Part shown: in pieces, positions 9,801-17,216 of the stretch
How positions within the stretch are numbered: the first letter of the stretch is position 1
Layout: each line of letters begins with the position of its first letter
Source: Nitrobacter sp. NHB1
GTDB taxonomy: Bacteria; Pseudomonadota; Alphaproteobacteria; Rhizobiales; Xanthobacteraceae
Assembly (NCBI RefSeq): GCF_036964665.1
Contig: NZ_JBAMDA010000001.1
Span: 1,426,001-1,490,000, forward strand
DNA length: 64,000 nucleotides
Direction: 5' to 3'
Notes under the pieces: generated by a model
Databases searched by the model: none
Told to the model about the DNA's origin: nothing
What the model saw: the letters and a program-made list of their open reading frames with translations, nothing else
Made by a program: the position numbers and the translations under genes

Positions 9801-10750
9801 GCGCTCGCCCGCGTCACGCCCGCTACCGACCAGTTGGCGCCGCGGGTAAATTTGCTTGCACTGTCGACGCCGGGACGAACGAGGCAGCTTCCGGCGCGAA
9901 GGTCGGACCCGAACCATGCAACAACGACAGCCACACGTTCGAGATTCGGACACACGCCCTGGAGATCGTCGAGCGCCGCGATCACATCGGATTCGGCGTT
10001 CGGCGCGTGACGGTTTTCCGGCGCCGACTGACCGGGGCCGAGCCATCGCACGACAGTCGACGGCTCGTAGCCGAACTCGGTGGTGCCAGGGATCAGCGTC
10101 ATCGCGCGCACCATCCGTTCGAGTTGGCCGATGGGACGGACGATCTCGAACGAGAGCTGCGGAATGCGGTTGCCGAACTTCGCCAGCGGCAGCCGCTCGA
10201 ACACGATGTAGGCAAGCCCGCGATAGGCCGGTGCGTTGCCGGCGCCTTCTTTTGCCACAATCAGATCGTCCGGGGACTGATCCTCGGCGCCGCGATGAAC
10301 GCGGAATGTCAGACCGGAGAGATCCAGCGGGCTGCCGTCGGCCCAGATCCGCCCGACCCGTCCGATCACGCCCTCGCAAAGGCCGACCGCGAAGTTGGCG
10401 AAATAACTGTAGGTGGTGGATGTCGTGCTCGGCCCGCTGAACAGACCGCCCTTGCCGCCGGACGACGAGGTCTCGCTGCTGACGACCTCTTCGAGCCGCG
10501 TCGCCCAGATCACCTGGCCGGACAGCCGCGCGCGGCCATAGACGCGCGGAATCGGCGCGCCTTCGGTCGAGGCCATCACGTCGAGATCGGCGAGCCGCGG
10601 CCCAACCACATTCTGGTTGCCGGGTCCGAACAGCTTGCGGTCAATGACGTTGCCGACCAGCGCGCCGGCGATGCGGCCCGCGATCGCGCCGGCCGGGCCG
10701 AACAACGCGCCGGCCGCGCCGCCCGCGACGGAAAGAACCAGCGCTGCCAT
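6896..10750 (-). CDS. GTA baseplate / host-specificity protein (RcGTA gp15-like)
   Basis: 1283 residues, the largest GTA protein. A Gly/Ala-rich hydrophobic N-terminus leads into a tail-tip domain, then a TIM-barrel region (about residues 330-740, with VTYGADWTEYG and WLTEVGCPAVD) and a phage-tail-like domain rich in beta strands. RcGTA gp15 ('megatron') has this order and forms the central baseplate fibre hub. The ATG at 10750 shares one base with the stop of the peptidase gene (TGATG); an 18-residue longer form is unlikely. No frameshift or stop is visible, so it appears intact. Confidence 0.93.
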   Translation of the reverse strand: MAALVLSVAGGAAGALFGPAGAIAGRIAGALVGNVIDRKLFGPGNQNVVGPRLADLDVMASTEGAPIPRVYGRARLSGQVIWATRLEEVVSSETSSSGGKGGLFSGPSTTSTTYSYFANFAVGLCEGVIGRVGRIWADGSPLDLSGLTFRVHRGAEDQSPDDLIVAKEGAGNAPAYRGLAYIVFERLPLAKFGNRIPQLSFEIVRPIGQLERMVRAMTLIPGTTEFGYEPSTVVRWLGPGQSAPENRHAPNAESDVIAALDDLQGVCPNLERVAVVVAWFGSDLRAGSCLVRPGVDSASKFTRGANWSVAGVTRASAYVVSQVDGRPAFGGTPSDDSVRHLIAELKARGLKVTFYPFIMMDIPAGNGLSDPWSGASSQPAYPWRGRITCDPAPGRPGSPQGAPAAATQVGSFFTGGSWNYRTMILHYASLVASVGGVDAFMIGSEMRSLTRVRSGSGIYPAVDALVTLATEVKAIVGASTIVTYGADWTEYGADVVDAGSSEVRFPLDPLWASSAIDAVGIDYYAPLADWRDEAGHLDASIAASTYDVGYLAGNISGGEGFDWYYTDDTARAAQNRTPITDGLGKPWTFRVKDIKAWWSSPHYERIGGVELASPTAWGPQSKPVWLTEVGCPAVDKGANQPSVFPDPKSSENHMPYFSSGSRDDLIQRRYLQAFLGKLDPSFGAADADNPVSPVYGGRMIEPSAIHLWTWDARPYPAFPAATEVWSDGPNWQTGHWLTGRLGTAPMDALVQALLADCGVTGADSSALRESCDGYVIDRPMSPRAMIEPLAGAYAFDATAADGTLRFVSRGGAPVAEFAEDDLVLPDDGALARLTRAQETELPREAGFGFTDGTVDYRRSAVTSRRLAGGSNRSVHSALAVVSDDAAMARRAEVWLQDLWAGRESAAFSLGPQCLSLTPGDVIAVTINGRRRLFEIGATLDAEARQVNARSIDPEVFSVPLSPPRQTRPAIPAALGPVQAAVLDLPTIDSSQPPILTRLAVFASPWPTSVTVWTSPDGASFQPAAIIPAPSTSGETLDPLPAGPAGRWDRGNVFRVRLYGGALTSVSDARVLAGANAAAVQNAEGDWEVLQFANAELVDGSTYRLSRLLRGQAGSEYAITDVLPSGAPFVLLDTHLIPLARGLNALDRPILVRLAAVGRNHDDPTAVALTVTPRPTALLPLSPVHVKASRESGGVRISWIRRTRIDGDGWGVEVPLGEDSEAYTLDIVSGGSVVRSIACSTSEAFYADADELADFGTPQTSLHLRVAQMSATVGAGHPTELTLTL

Positions 10751-11196
10751 CAGCCCAAAACTCCCGGAAAACGAAATGCGTAAGCCAGTCGCCGCCGCCA
10801 CCACGGCGCCAGCGCGATCTCGCAGACGGCGGCGCCGTCGTGCGCATGAATCATGGTGCGTTCGCTCGATGCGATCGCGACATGCTTGGCGACGAAGCCG
10901 TCGCGCCAGCGGAACAGCAGCACGTCGCCAGGCTTGAGGTCGTCGAGCGCGCGAGGGACGAGATGACGCAACGCCGCCGCCGCCAGTGTCTCGTCGCCCT
11001 TTGCTTCGGCCCAGTCCGGCGCATAGGGCGGCATCGCTTCCGGCTCATCCCCGATGCAGTTGCGCCAGACCCCGCGCACGAGGCCAAGACAGTCGCAGCC
11101 GATACCCTTGAGCGAGGCCTGATGGCGATAGGGCGTGCCGATCCAGACGCGGGCTTCCGCGACGATGGCCGCGCGGGTCGTATGTGGGAAGGTCAC
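10750..11196 (-). CDS. GTA NlpC/P60 family peptidase (gp14-like)
   Basis: 148-residue cysteine peptidase of the NlpC/P60 class. The nucleophile is Cys36 in GCDCLGLVRG and the partner His lies in FVAKHVAIAS. In RcGTA the equivalent protein is a baseplate peptidase that cuts cell wall during DNA entry. The start is a GTG at 11196, chosen because AAGGAG lies seven bases upstream and family homology starts there. The gene is packed between the hub and baseplate genes. Confidence 0.92.
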   Translation of the reverse strand: MTFPHTTRAAIVAEARVWIGTPYRHQASLKGIGCDCLGLVRGVWRNCIGDEPEAMPPYAPDWAEAKGDETLAAAALRHLVPRALDDLKPGDVLLFRWRDGFVAKHVAIASSERTMIHAHDGAAVCEIALAPWWRRRLAYAFRFPGVLG

Positions 11197-11207
11197 GGGG
11201 CACTCCT

Positions 11208-12104
11208 TCAAAACAAGGCCTTGGTGCCGTTGCCGTTGTCCGGCGAACCGGGCAGCGGATAGCTGACGACGAAATCGTTGCCGGGGATCTGCGGAAAACC
11301 GCGAAAATTGTCGGTGTTGGCAAAGCGGTCGCGGCAGGTCGCGAAACTCTTGTCGCAGCCGGCGGTGATCGTGAAGCCGTCGCCGACCGCGATCGGCTCG
11401 GCCATCGCCCGCCACAGCGATAGCCGCACCTCGCCCGCGACGACTCGATGCTGTTTCACCTCAACTGCAACACCGGCATTGGCCCCGCCGGTCCAGGCGA
11501 GCCGCCCCGCCGTGAACCAGCCATCGGCAAAACCGTTGAGGTTTGAGACCGCGACGATCGACGTTCCCTCAAGGGCCGTCACCGCGCCGCTGCCGCGAAA
11601 GGTCGAACTGGTCAGATCGACCCGGCATTTGCTGTCGCCGAGATCGACGCCGCAACGCGCCGTAAACAGACGCCCGCTGTCCTGCGCCAGCGCATCGGCG
11701 AGCCCGCGTAACTCCGCGGTGAACGCGGACCCCTCGCGCCGGACCTCCCCCATGGTGCCACGCGCGATCAGGATTTTCAGCGAAACATCGCTCCAGTCGA
11801 CCAGCCAGGTTGTAACCTCGGCCGCATCGTAACGCCCGGCGGCGAGATCGGCCTCGGTCAGGACGTCGTCGGAAAACGCGCCCGAGATTTCCAGGCCGTC
11901 GACCGCCAGATCGAACCGGCTGGTGGCTTCCGATCCGGTGAAACCGGTCCCGGCGCGACAGGCGACGCTGCCGATCGCCAGATCGCGGTCGTGGTCGGTG
12001 AAGCCCAGCACGACGCCGTCGCGCCGCCTCACGATCCAGCAGCGCGCCAGCGTGGTCGCGCCGGAATCGAGTTTTGCCTGAAGCGCAGAGGGGATGCTTC
12101 TCAC
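11208..12104 (-). CDS. GTA hub protein, DUF2163 (gp13-like)
   Basis: 298 residues of the DUF2163/phage-BR0599 family, forming the tail hub below the distal tail ring in RcGTA. Four cysteines at 151, 160, 250 and 257 (RCGVDLGDSKC and AGCDKSFATC) fit the iron-sulfur ligand set reported for this hub family; cluster binding here is inferred. The start is a GTG whose GTGA overlaps the stop of the gp12-like gene by four bases, indicating coupling. Confidence 0.92.
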   Translation of the reverse strand: MRSIPSALQAKLDSGATTLARCWIVRRRDGVVLGFTDHDRDLAIGSVACRAGTGFTGSEATSRFDLAVDGLEISGAFSDDVLTEADLAAGRYDAAEVTTWLVDWSDVSLKILIARGTMGEVRREGSAFTAELRGLADALAQDSGRLFTARCGVDLGDSKCRVDLTSSTFRGSGAVTALEGTSIVAVSNLNGFADGWFTAGRLAWTGGANAGVAVEVKQHRVVAGEVRLSLWRAMAEPIAVGDGFTITAGCDKSFATCRDRFANTDNFRGFPQIPGNDFVVSYPLPGSPDNGNGTKALF

Positions 12105-12742
12105 GGACGAATCTCCACCAGCGGAATCTTCGGAATGGCGCCGGCGGCGAAGGTCGCGAGATCGACTTCGAGGTAGTCGGTGTCGAACCGCACCGGCACA
12201 TCGAAATTGAATCCTGCGGTGACGGCCGCTCCCGCCGGCGGGACATGCCCCGCGAGAAAGGTCACAACGCCGCTGGTGGCGTCGCAGGTAAAGGCCGATC
12301 CCGCCGCGACCTCGCTATCGGCAACCGCAACGCGCACGCTGCCGTTCACCGGCTTGGCGATCGCGCGCGCATAAGGCGCGAACGCACCGCCGTAGGTTTT
12401 GATCAACTGAAACGCTGATGTCGCGCCGTCGCCGACGCCGATGACCTGATCGAGCGGCGAGATCGCGATGCCGGTCGCAACCGAGCAGCAGTCCAGCCGG
12501 TCGCGCCAGCGGAAGCCGTAAAGTCGGCCGCGCCGCTCCTCGAAGAACGCAATGACGGCCTGCAAGGCATCCAGCGTCTTGACGCCGTAGCCGGCATCAA
12601 AGCGCCGTCGCGACTGCGCCCAGCGCGCATTGCGCGCCTCGCGCCCGGAGCCGAAGCTGACGATATCGGTGCGCCGCTCCGGCCCGCCCGCACTTTTGAG
12701 CGCGATATCGAGCGGAAACAGGATTTCGTGGAAGCTGGTCAT
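12101..12742 (-). CDS. GTA distal tail protein, DUF2460 (gp12-like)
   Basis: 213 residues matching DUF2460: N-terminal MTSFHEILFPLDIALKSAGG, the family segment RRRFDAGYGVKTLDAL, FWR-type GFRWRDRLDC, and a C-terminus ending VDLATFAAGAIPKIPLVEIRP. In RcGTA this protein forms the distal tail ring joining the tail tube to the baseplate. Its stop overlaps the hub start by four bases. A dispersed repeat lies just upstream, separating it from the tape-measure gene. Confidence 0.92.
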   Translation of the reverse strand: MTSFHEILFPLDIALKSAGGPERRTDIVSFGSGREARNARWAQSRRRFDAGYGVKTLDALQAVIAFFEERRGRLYGFRWRDRLDCCSVATGIAISPLDQVIGVGDGATSAFQLIKTYGGAFAPYARAIAKPVNGSVRVAVADSEVAAGSAFTCDATSGVVTFLAGHVPPAGAAVTAGFNFDVPVRFDTDYLEVDLATFAAGAIPKIPLVEIRP

Positions 12743-12770
12743 GACATTCCTACGATGAATCAGTCAATGA

Positions 12771-12887
12771 TCGTCATTGCCGGGCACAGCCGTTCGAAGA
12801 ACGGCGTCGCTTCCGCTCGCCTATGCCGGCAATCCATCACGATCGAGTCATGATTGATGGTTGGCCGGATCAAGTCCGGCAATGACG
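12771..12887. repeat. Dispersed palindromic repeat, family A copy 1
   Basis: Intergenic element bounded by TCGTCATTGCCGG and CCGGCAATGACG as inverted ends. Inside is the core GAACGGCGTCGCTTCCGCT, also present at 53645-53663 and 59372-59390. It sits between the tape-measure and distal-tail genes and would form a large stem-loop in the GTA transcript. Confidence 0.85.
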
Positions 12888-12913
12888 CTTGATGAGGACA
12901 GAACCCAGGATCA

Positions 12914-13498
12914 TCACAAACTCCGCTGTCCCCGCGCCACCGCGCGCGCGATCTGGCCGGTGACGTAACTTTCGGAGCGGCGGAAACTATCGAGATCGGG
13001 CGTCGCGATCTGCACCGTGATGCTGTTGCCGCCGCCATTGCCGGAGACGCCGAGCCGGCCGTCGGCACCGCGCACCAGCGGCATGATCGCCTCCGGGCCC
13101 GCCTCGCCGGCGAGGCCGACGCCGCCGTTCATCATCGGAAAATAGCTCGGCGTGCCGATCACGCCGCCCGATGCGAACGGCTTGATGGCGCCGAGCGCGT
13201 TGGCCTGCACGCCGGCGGCCGCGCCGACGCTTCCGGTGAGGCCCGAAAACAGGCTGGAGATACCGCTGGTCAGGCTCGCCGTCAGCGGCTTGAACGCGGC
13301 GGTCACCGCGAGACTGGAAACACGCAGCGCCAGCGTTTTCAGCACGTCGTCGAATTGCTTGCCGCCGTTGATCGACGAGGAAAACGCCTGCGTCATCGCC
13401 CGCGCAAAGCCGCCCGCGCCGATCGTCAGCGCCTGGGTCTTGGCCGTGAGACCGTCCAGCGTGTTAGACGTGTCCTGCAAGCTCGTGTCGTCAGTCAT
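12914..13498 (-). CDS. GTA tail tape-measure protein (gp11-like)
   Basis: 194 residues, the short tape measure typical of GTAs (RcGTA's is about 220). The N-terminal half is helical; the middle has Gly/Ala-rich amphipathic segments, then FASGGVIGTPSYFPM and LAGEAGPEAIMPLVRG, the signature of tape-measure C-termini. It sets tail length. The ATG at 13498 has GGGAGG upstream and overlaps the end of the tail-chaperone gene by eight bases; a 32-residue upstream extension is out of character. Confidence 0.9.
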   Translation of the reverse strand: MTDDTSLQDTSNTLDGLTAKTQALTIGAGGFARAMTQAFSSSINGGKQFDDVLKTLALRVSSLAVTAAFKPLTASLTSGISSLFSGLTGSVGAAAGVQANALGAIKPFASGGVIGTPSYFPMMNGGVGLAGEAGPEAIMPLVRGADGRLGVSGNGGGNSITVQIATPDLDSFRRSESYVTGQIARAVARGQRSL

Positions 13499-13703
13499 TG
13501 CGTCCTCCCTTGCGCGGCGCATCGGGAAACCGCGCCAGCAGGTCGTCGAGGTCGGTCCGTGCCAACGGCCGGACAGAAGGCCCACGCACTGCATGGATCG
13601 CCTGCGTCAGTTCGCGCGGCGTCATCCGCCAGAAGGCGTCCGGCGCCAGCCGCAACACGCCGAAGCCGAACCCCATCGCCTCCGCCCATGGAAACGGCTT
13701 CAT
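13491..13703 (-). CDS. Phage tail assembly chaperone (gp10.1-like, DUF2376)
   Basis: 70-residue protein matching the small GTA tail-assembly chaperone: MGFGFGVLRLAPDAFWRMTPRE is the family hallmark (quoted in part: LRLAPDAFWRMTPREL). It starts by ATGA overlap with the preceding gp10-like gene and ends inside the start of the tape-measure gene, the position where phages encode the chaperone pair that shields the tape measure. Confidence 0.9.
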   Translation of the reverse strand: MKPFPWAEAMGFGFGVLRLAPDAFWRMTPRELTQAIHAVRGPSVRPLARTDLDDLLARFPDAPRKGGRND

Positions 13704-14020
13704 CGCGCAGCGCCGTCATCGAAGGTCGCAGCGATCAGCTCGGCCGCGATCTTGACGAAGCCTGCCGCGCCGCCCTCGGCCGTCATCGCGGCCACCTCGT
13801 CGTCGGTCACGGCTTCGCCGCCGCCGCGGAGCCCTGCGCCGATGATGCGGGTCAGGTCGCGCGCCGATAGCCGCCCCGAGCCGAAACGCTCCGTGAGCGC
13901 GACGAGATCTTCGGCGCCCAATGCGGATTCGAGTTCAGCCAGCGCGCCCAGCGTCAGCACCAGAGTGCGCTGCCGCCCGCCGAGTTCAGCGGCGATCTCG
14001 CCGCGATGTTTGTTTGGCAT
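13700..14020 (-). CDS. GTA family tail chaperone gp10-like
   Basis: 106 residues of the GTA gp10/phage TAC_11 family, starting MPNKHRGEIAAELGG and containing LVLTLGALAELESALG and a helical C-terminus. It is translated just before the gp10.1-like chaperone with a four-base overlap, forming the usual chaperone pair between tail tube and tape measure. Confidence 0.9.
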   Translation of the reverse strand: MPNKHRGEIAAELGGRQRTLVLTLGALAELESALGAEDLVALTERFGSGRLSARDLTRIIGAGLRGGGEAVTDDEVAAMTAEGGAAGFVKIAAELIAATFDDGAAR

Positions 14021-14027
14021 GTGCGCC

Positions 14028-14435
14028 TCACATCGCCGTAAAGGTCAGCGCGCCGGCGGACTCCAGCGCGAGGTCGAACGTCACCTCGCCATTGTGCTCG
14101 CCGGCGAATTCGAGGCTTGCGATCTGGAACGCGCCTTCGATGGTGCCGAAGTCGGGCACCACCACCTGACAGTCGCTGATCGTGCCGTCGAAGAACGCCT
14201 GCCGCACCAGCGCGTCGGACGCCGCGTCCTTGAACAGCCCGCGGCCCGACAACGACGCGCGCTTGACGCCCGCGCCCGCCAGAAGCTCACGCCAGCGGCC
14301 AGCCGACTCCGCGCTGGTGATATCGACGATCTCGGCGTTGAACGCGATCCTGCGGCTGCGCAATCCCGCCACCGTGACGAAACTCGCGCCGTCGCTCATT
14401 TTCAACAGCAGGTCCTTGCCCTTTTGTGCGCCCAT
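14028..14435 (-). CDS. Major tail tube protein, TP901-1 type (gp9-like)
   Basis: 135 residues of the phage major tail protein TP901-1 family. MGAQKGKDLLLKMSDGA and the following RRIAFNAEIVDITSAES are characteristic of GTA tail tube subunits, which stack as rings to make the tail. It lies seven bases upstream of the gp10-like gene, with the tail-terminator gene directly before it. Confidence 0.92.
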   Translation of the reverse strand: MGAQKGKDLLLKMSDGASFVTVAGLRSRRIAFNAEIVDITSAESAGRWRELLAGAGVKRASLSGRGLFKDAASDALVRQAFFDGTISDCQVVVPDFGTIEGAFQIASLEFAGEHNGEVTFDLALESAGALTFTAM

Positions 14436-14449
14436 GACGGCTCCTTGAT

Positions 14450-14860
14450 TTAAGTTGTCGGTTCGGTCACGGCGCGGAAACGCACCTGTGCATGATAGGT
14501 GCGCCCGTCGGACTCGCGCCGGATATCCGCGACCGCGAAGCGAAAGTTGACCAGCCTGTGGCCGGTGAGCGCCAGCGGCGCGTCGTCGAGCGCCTGCAAT
14601 ACCGCGCCGGCGATGGCGTGGGCCTCGCCTTGCCCGCCCTGGCGCGAGCGCGCGTGCAGCGTGATCTGATGCTCCTGGGTCGGCCCGTCGTCGACCGACG
14701 CGTCTGACATGCGCGCCTCGCCGATGCTGACATAAGGCAGCATCGCACCGCGCGGCGGCTCGTCATAGACCCGCGCGCCGCCGAGTGCGGCATGAAGGCT
14801 ACTGTCGGCGGCAAGCGCATCGTGCACGGCGGCGCGAAGCGCGGCGTTGGCGCTGGTCAT
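14450..14860 (-). CDS. Tail terminator, DUF3168 (gp8-like)
   Basis: 136 residues of DUF3168. LPYVSIGEARMSD and a beta-rich C-terminus with YHAQVRFRAVTEP are typical. The RcGTA homologue caps the tail tube and joins it to the head stopper. Here only 25 bases separate it from the head-tail adaptor gene, leaving no room for the usual gp7 stopper gene. Confidence 0.9.
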   Translation of the reverse strand: MTSANAALRAAVHDALAADSSLHAALGGARVYDEPPRGAMLPYVSIGEARMSDASVDDGPTQEHQITLHARSRQGGQGEAHAIAGAVLQALDDAPLALTGHRLVNFRFAVADIRRESDGRTYHAQVRFRAVTEPTT

Positions 14861-14885
14861 GGTGATGTCCTTTCGAGAGTAGCGG

Positions 14886-15449
14886 TCACAGCGCGTGCAC
14901 GCGATACGACGCGATCATGGCGCCGACGCTGGCCGGCATCATCGCCACGCTCTGGCCGATGGCGATCAGGCCACGGTTCTCGTACCAGTGCGCCACCAGC
15001 GTCCGCACCGCATGGCGCAGCACATCGGGTACGTCGATCGCGGCCGCGCCGAAGCCGATCTCGACGTCGAGCTCGATGCCGGCGGCCGCGCGCCCCGGCA
15101 GTACCCGACCGGACGACGCGATCACGCCCGCCGCCTTGTCGATGACGAACGTGTCGACGTCGATGCTGGTGACATTGCCGGCGGAATCGTAAACCCGCGC
15201 CGCGACAAGCGACCGCAGCGGTCCACGGCCTAACTTGACGCGGCTGTCCCTCGGCCACTGGTCCAGCACAAAGCGCCAGGTCTGCGCGATCAGGGCGCAG
15301 CGGGTCATCGCTTCGACATGGCTGCGCGCCGCCGCGATCAGCGAGGCGATCACGGTGTCGTCGTCGTCGTTCTCGGCGCGCAGGAAGCTCTTGGCCTCCG
15401 CGACCGACCACGGCTCGATCGCGGGTCCGGTCAGAAGTATCGACGGCAT
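14886..15449 (-). CDS. Head-tail connector/adaptor (gp6-like)
   Basis: 187 residues of the GTA head-tail connector family (phage gp6-like). PWSVAEAKSFLRAENDDDD is the family's N-terminal signature; the C-terminal AVRTLVAHWYENRG is also conserved. In RcGTA twelve copies bind beneath the portal. The gene is separated from the capsid gene by the protease/Panacea-like passenger genes, whereas in canonical clusters it follows capsid directly. Confidence 0.92.
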   Translation of the reverse strand: MPSILLTGPAIEPWSVAEAKSFLRAENDDDDTVIASLIAAARSHVEAMTRCALIAQTWRFVLDQWPRDSRVKLGRGPLRSLVAARVYDSAGNVTSIDVDTFVIDKAAGVIASSGRVLPGRAAAGIELDVEIGFGAAAIDVPDVLRHAVRTLVAHWYENRGLIAIGQSVAMMPASVGAMIASYRVHAL

Positions 15450-15493
15450 ATTCGTGCCTTTCCTTCGATTGATGGATGCACCAGGCGACTTGC

Positions 15494-15604
15494 TTCACCT
15501 CTCCCGCTGGGAGAGGTCGGTCTGCGAAGCAGACCGGGTGAGGGTTACGGCTTATCGAGAGATCGTACCCCTCACCCCAACCCTCTCCCCATGGGAGAGG
15601 GAGC
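15494..15604. repeat. CCCTCACCCC-type palindromic intergenic repeat
   Basis: Composite element with hairpins CCTCTCCCGCTGGGAGAGG and CGGTCTGCGAAGCAGACCG, then the CCTCACCCCAACCCTCTCCC motif ending with CCATGGGAGAGGG. This is the widespread proteobacterial intergenic repeat type. It lies between the divergent gp6-like and trypsin-like genes and carries no gene. Confidence 0.85.
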
Positions 15605-15655
15605 TTGCCGCGTATCGAGTTGACAGGCGGCTCGCGCGATGGCTCACATCGCCGC

Positions 15656-16423
15656 ATGATTCAGCAATTCATTCGCGCGTTCGCGGCCGTGACGGTCCTG
15701 ACGCTGCCGCAGCCCACCCTCGCCATGGTCGGCGGCGGCAGTGCGCCCTCGCCCGCGGTGGCGAATGCGGTCGTCACCATCGTCGGCTCGCGCGGCACCT
15801 CCTGCACCGGCACGCTGATCGCGCGCGATATCATCCTCACCGCCGCGCACTGCATCGCGCCGGGCGCCACTACCAAGATGGTGGATTACAAGAGCCGACC
15901 GCCGCGCCTGCTCGATATCCGGCGCACCGCCACTCATCCGCAATTTAATATGCAGAGCCTGCTCGCGCACCGCGCCACCGCTGATGTCGCGCTGCTGCAG
16001 CTTGCGTCGCCGCTCTCCGCCTCTCAGGCAACGCTCGGCGGCGCGCTGCTGCCGGTCACCGCAGGTCAGCGTCTCACTGTTGTTGGCATGGGCGTAGCGG
16101 TCCCTGGCGACGGCCGCAGCGGCGGCGTAGCCCGCGCCGCGAGCCTTTCCGTGACCGGGCGACCCGGCACCTTGCAGATCCGCCTGGTCGATCCCTCAAC
16201 CAACAATGCACGCGCCGGCCTCGGCGCCTGCACCGGCGATTCCGGCGCGCCGGCATTTCTCGATTCCGGCGGCGGCCCCGTCATCGCCGGCGTCGTAAGC
16301 TGGTCGACAGGTGCGAACAATGCATCAGGCTGCGGCGGCCTCACCGGCGTCACGCCGCTTGCGCTCTACCGCGACTGGATTCTAAGGACAGCGAGGAGTT
16401 GGGGCGCGGGGGTTTTTAATTAA
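15656..16423 (+). CDS. Secreted trypsin-like serine protease
   Basis: 255 residues from the ATG at 15656, with a signal peptide ending near LPQPTLAMV. The chymotrypsin-fold triad is complete: His65 in LTAAHC, Asp110 in ATADVALLQL, Ser196 in ACTGDSGAP, followed by VSWS. It is probably periplasmic or secreted. It is transcribed against the surrounding GTA genes and converges on the Ntn-hydrolase gene with only 37 bases between. It is not part of known GTAs and looks like cargo; substrate unknown. Confidence 0.88.
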   Translation: MIQQFIRAFAAVTVLTLPQPTLAMVGGGSAPSPAVANAVVTIVGSRGTSCTGTLIARDIILTAAHCIAPGATTKMVDYKSRPPRLLDIRRTATHPQFNMQSLLAHRATADVALLQLASPLSASQATLGGALLPVTAGQRLTVVGMGVAVPGDGRSGGVARAASLSVTGRPGTLQIRLVDPSTNNARAGLGACTGDSGAPAFLDSGGGPVIAGVVSWSTGANNASGCGGLTGVTPLALYRDWILRTARSWGAGVFN

Positions 16424-16460
16424 CCCGCCAGCGGAGGAACGAGAATTTTGATTGACTGTC

Positions 16461-17216
16461 TCAGGCACCCGGCGAAGCAGGAAGCGCTGGCGCATCATCT
16501 GCAGCAGCGCCCGACTGCAGTTGATCTCGCCATCCCCGAAGAGCGTCGGCCGCGCTTTCGATAGCTTGTTGATGTTCTGCGATTTCACTGTCCGGTAGTT
16601 CGCTCGCTTGAAATGCTCCAGTTCCATCGCACTCAAATGTAGCAATTCGAATGGGCCCAGCTACGCCGCCTGGGTTCGTATCTATGACATGCTGGACAGC
16701 CCAAACGGCAAGGAAGACTGCCTCACGCATCGTTGGGCGCCCGGCCGGACAGAAAACATCAACGAGGAAACGCAGGAATGGATCAGCCGACAGCTTACCA
16801 GACCCAAGCGCAGCGTAATAATGGTGCTCATCAAGAAACCGCGGTTGAAGCAGCCCTTCGAACATGCAGCAGTGATGCTGACCGCCATGCCCAAACGCCA
16901 AAATGGTGTTCACGTTGATAGAAGCACCTATCCCTGTGGCCTGAAATTGGTTGATAATCCCACTTGATAATGCCAACGCGTGATCCATTGGATGGCTCGC
17001 GTTGACGATGTTCCCGTGCGACCCATCCGCCATGATTTTGAAACGAGCGCTTTGTCCTTGGTCACCAGCAAACGCGAAAATTTGCGGACCATTCAGAAGG
17101 GCAATTTTACGACCATGATGATGACCCACGTTGATGTTGCCCATCGAGGGGGTAATCATGCTGTCCGCCGCGATGACAACACCGTCTTGACAAAAGAAGG
17201 CGACGACAACTGTCAT
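16461..17216 (-). CDS. Proteasome-like Ntn hydrolase paired with a Panacea-like protein
   Basis: 251 residues. The N-terminus MTVVVAFFCQDGVVIAADS reads like a proteasome beta/HslV/Anbu subunit: after Met removal Thr becomes the N-terminal nucleophile, an Asp falls at position 17 (AADS) and a Lys at 36 in HGRKI, close to the Thr1-Asp17-Lys33 triad of that fold. FAFAGDQGQSARFK is also in family style. The last 45 residues are a low-complexity Ala/Gln/Asp/Pro tail. The ATG overlaps the upstream Panacea-like gene's stop (ATGA). The segment is less GC-rich than the GTA genes. It could be a self-compartmentalising protease or another Ntn-type amidohydrolase; I am fairly sure of the fold, not of the substrate. 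Confidence 0.68.
   Translation of the reverse strand: MTVVVAFFCQDGVVIAADSMITPSMGNINVGHHHGRKIALLNGPQIFAFAGDQGQSARFKIMADGSHGNIVNASHPMDHALALSSGIINQFQATGIGASINVNTILAFGHGGQHHCCMFEGLLQPRFLDEHHYYAALGSGKLSADPFLRFLVDVFCPAGRPTMREAVFLAVWAVQHVIDTNPGGVAGPIRIATFECDGTGAFQASELPDSEIAEHQQAIESAADALRGWRDQLQSGAAADDAPALPASPGA

Noticed and set aside
15235-15948. 237-codon plus-strand frame entering the trypsin-like gene
   Set aside because: It runs antisense to the gp6-like gene, through the intergenic repeat and into the protease gene in the wrong frame.
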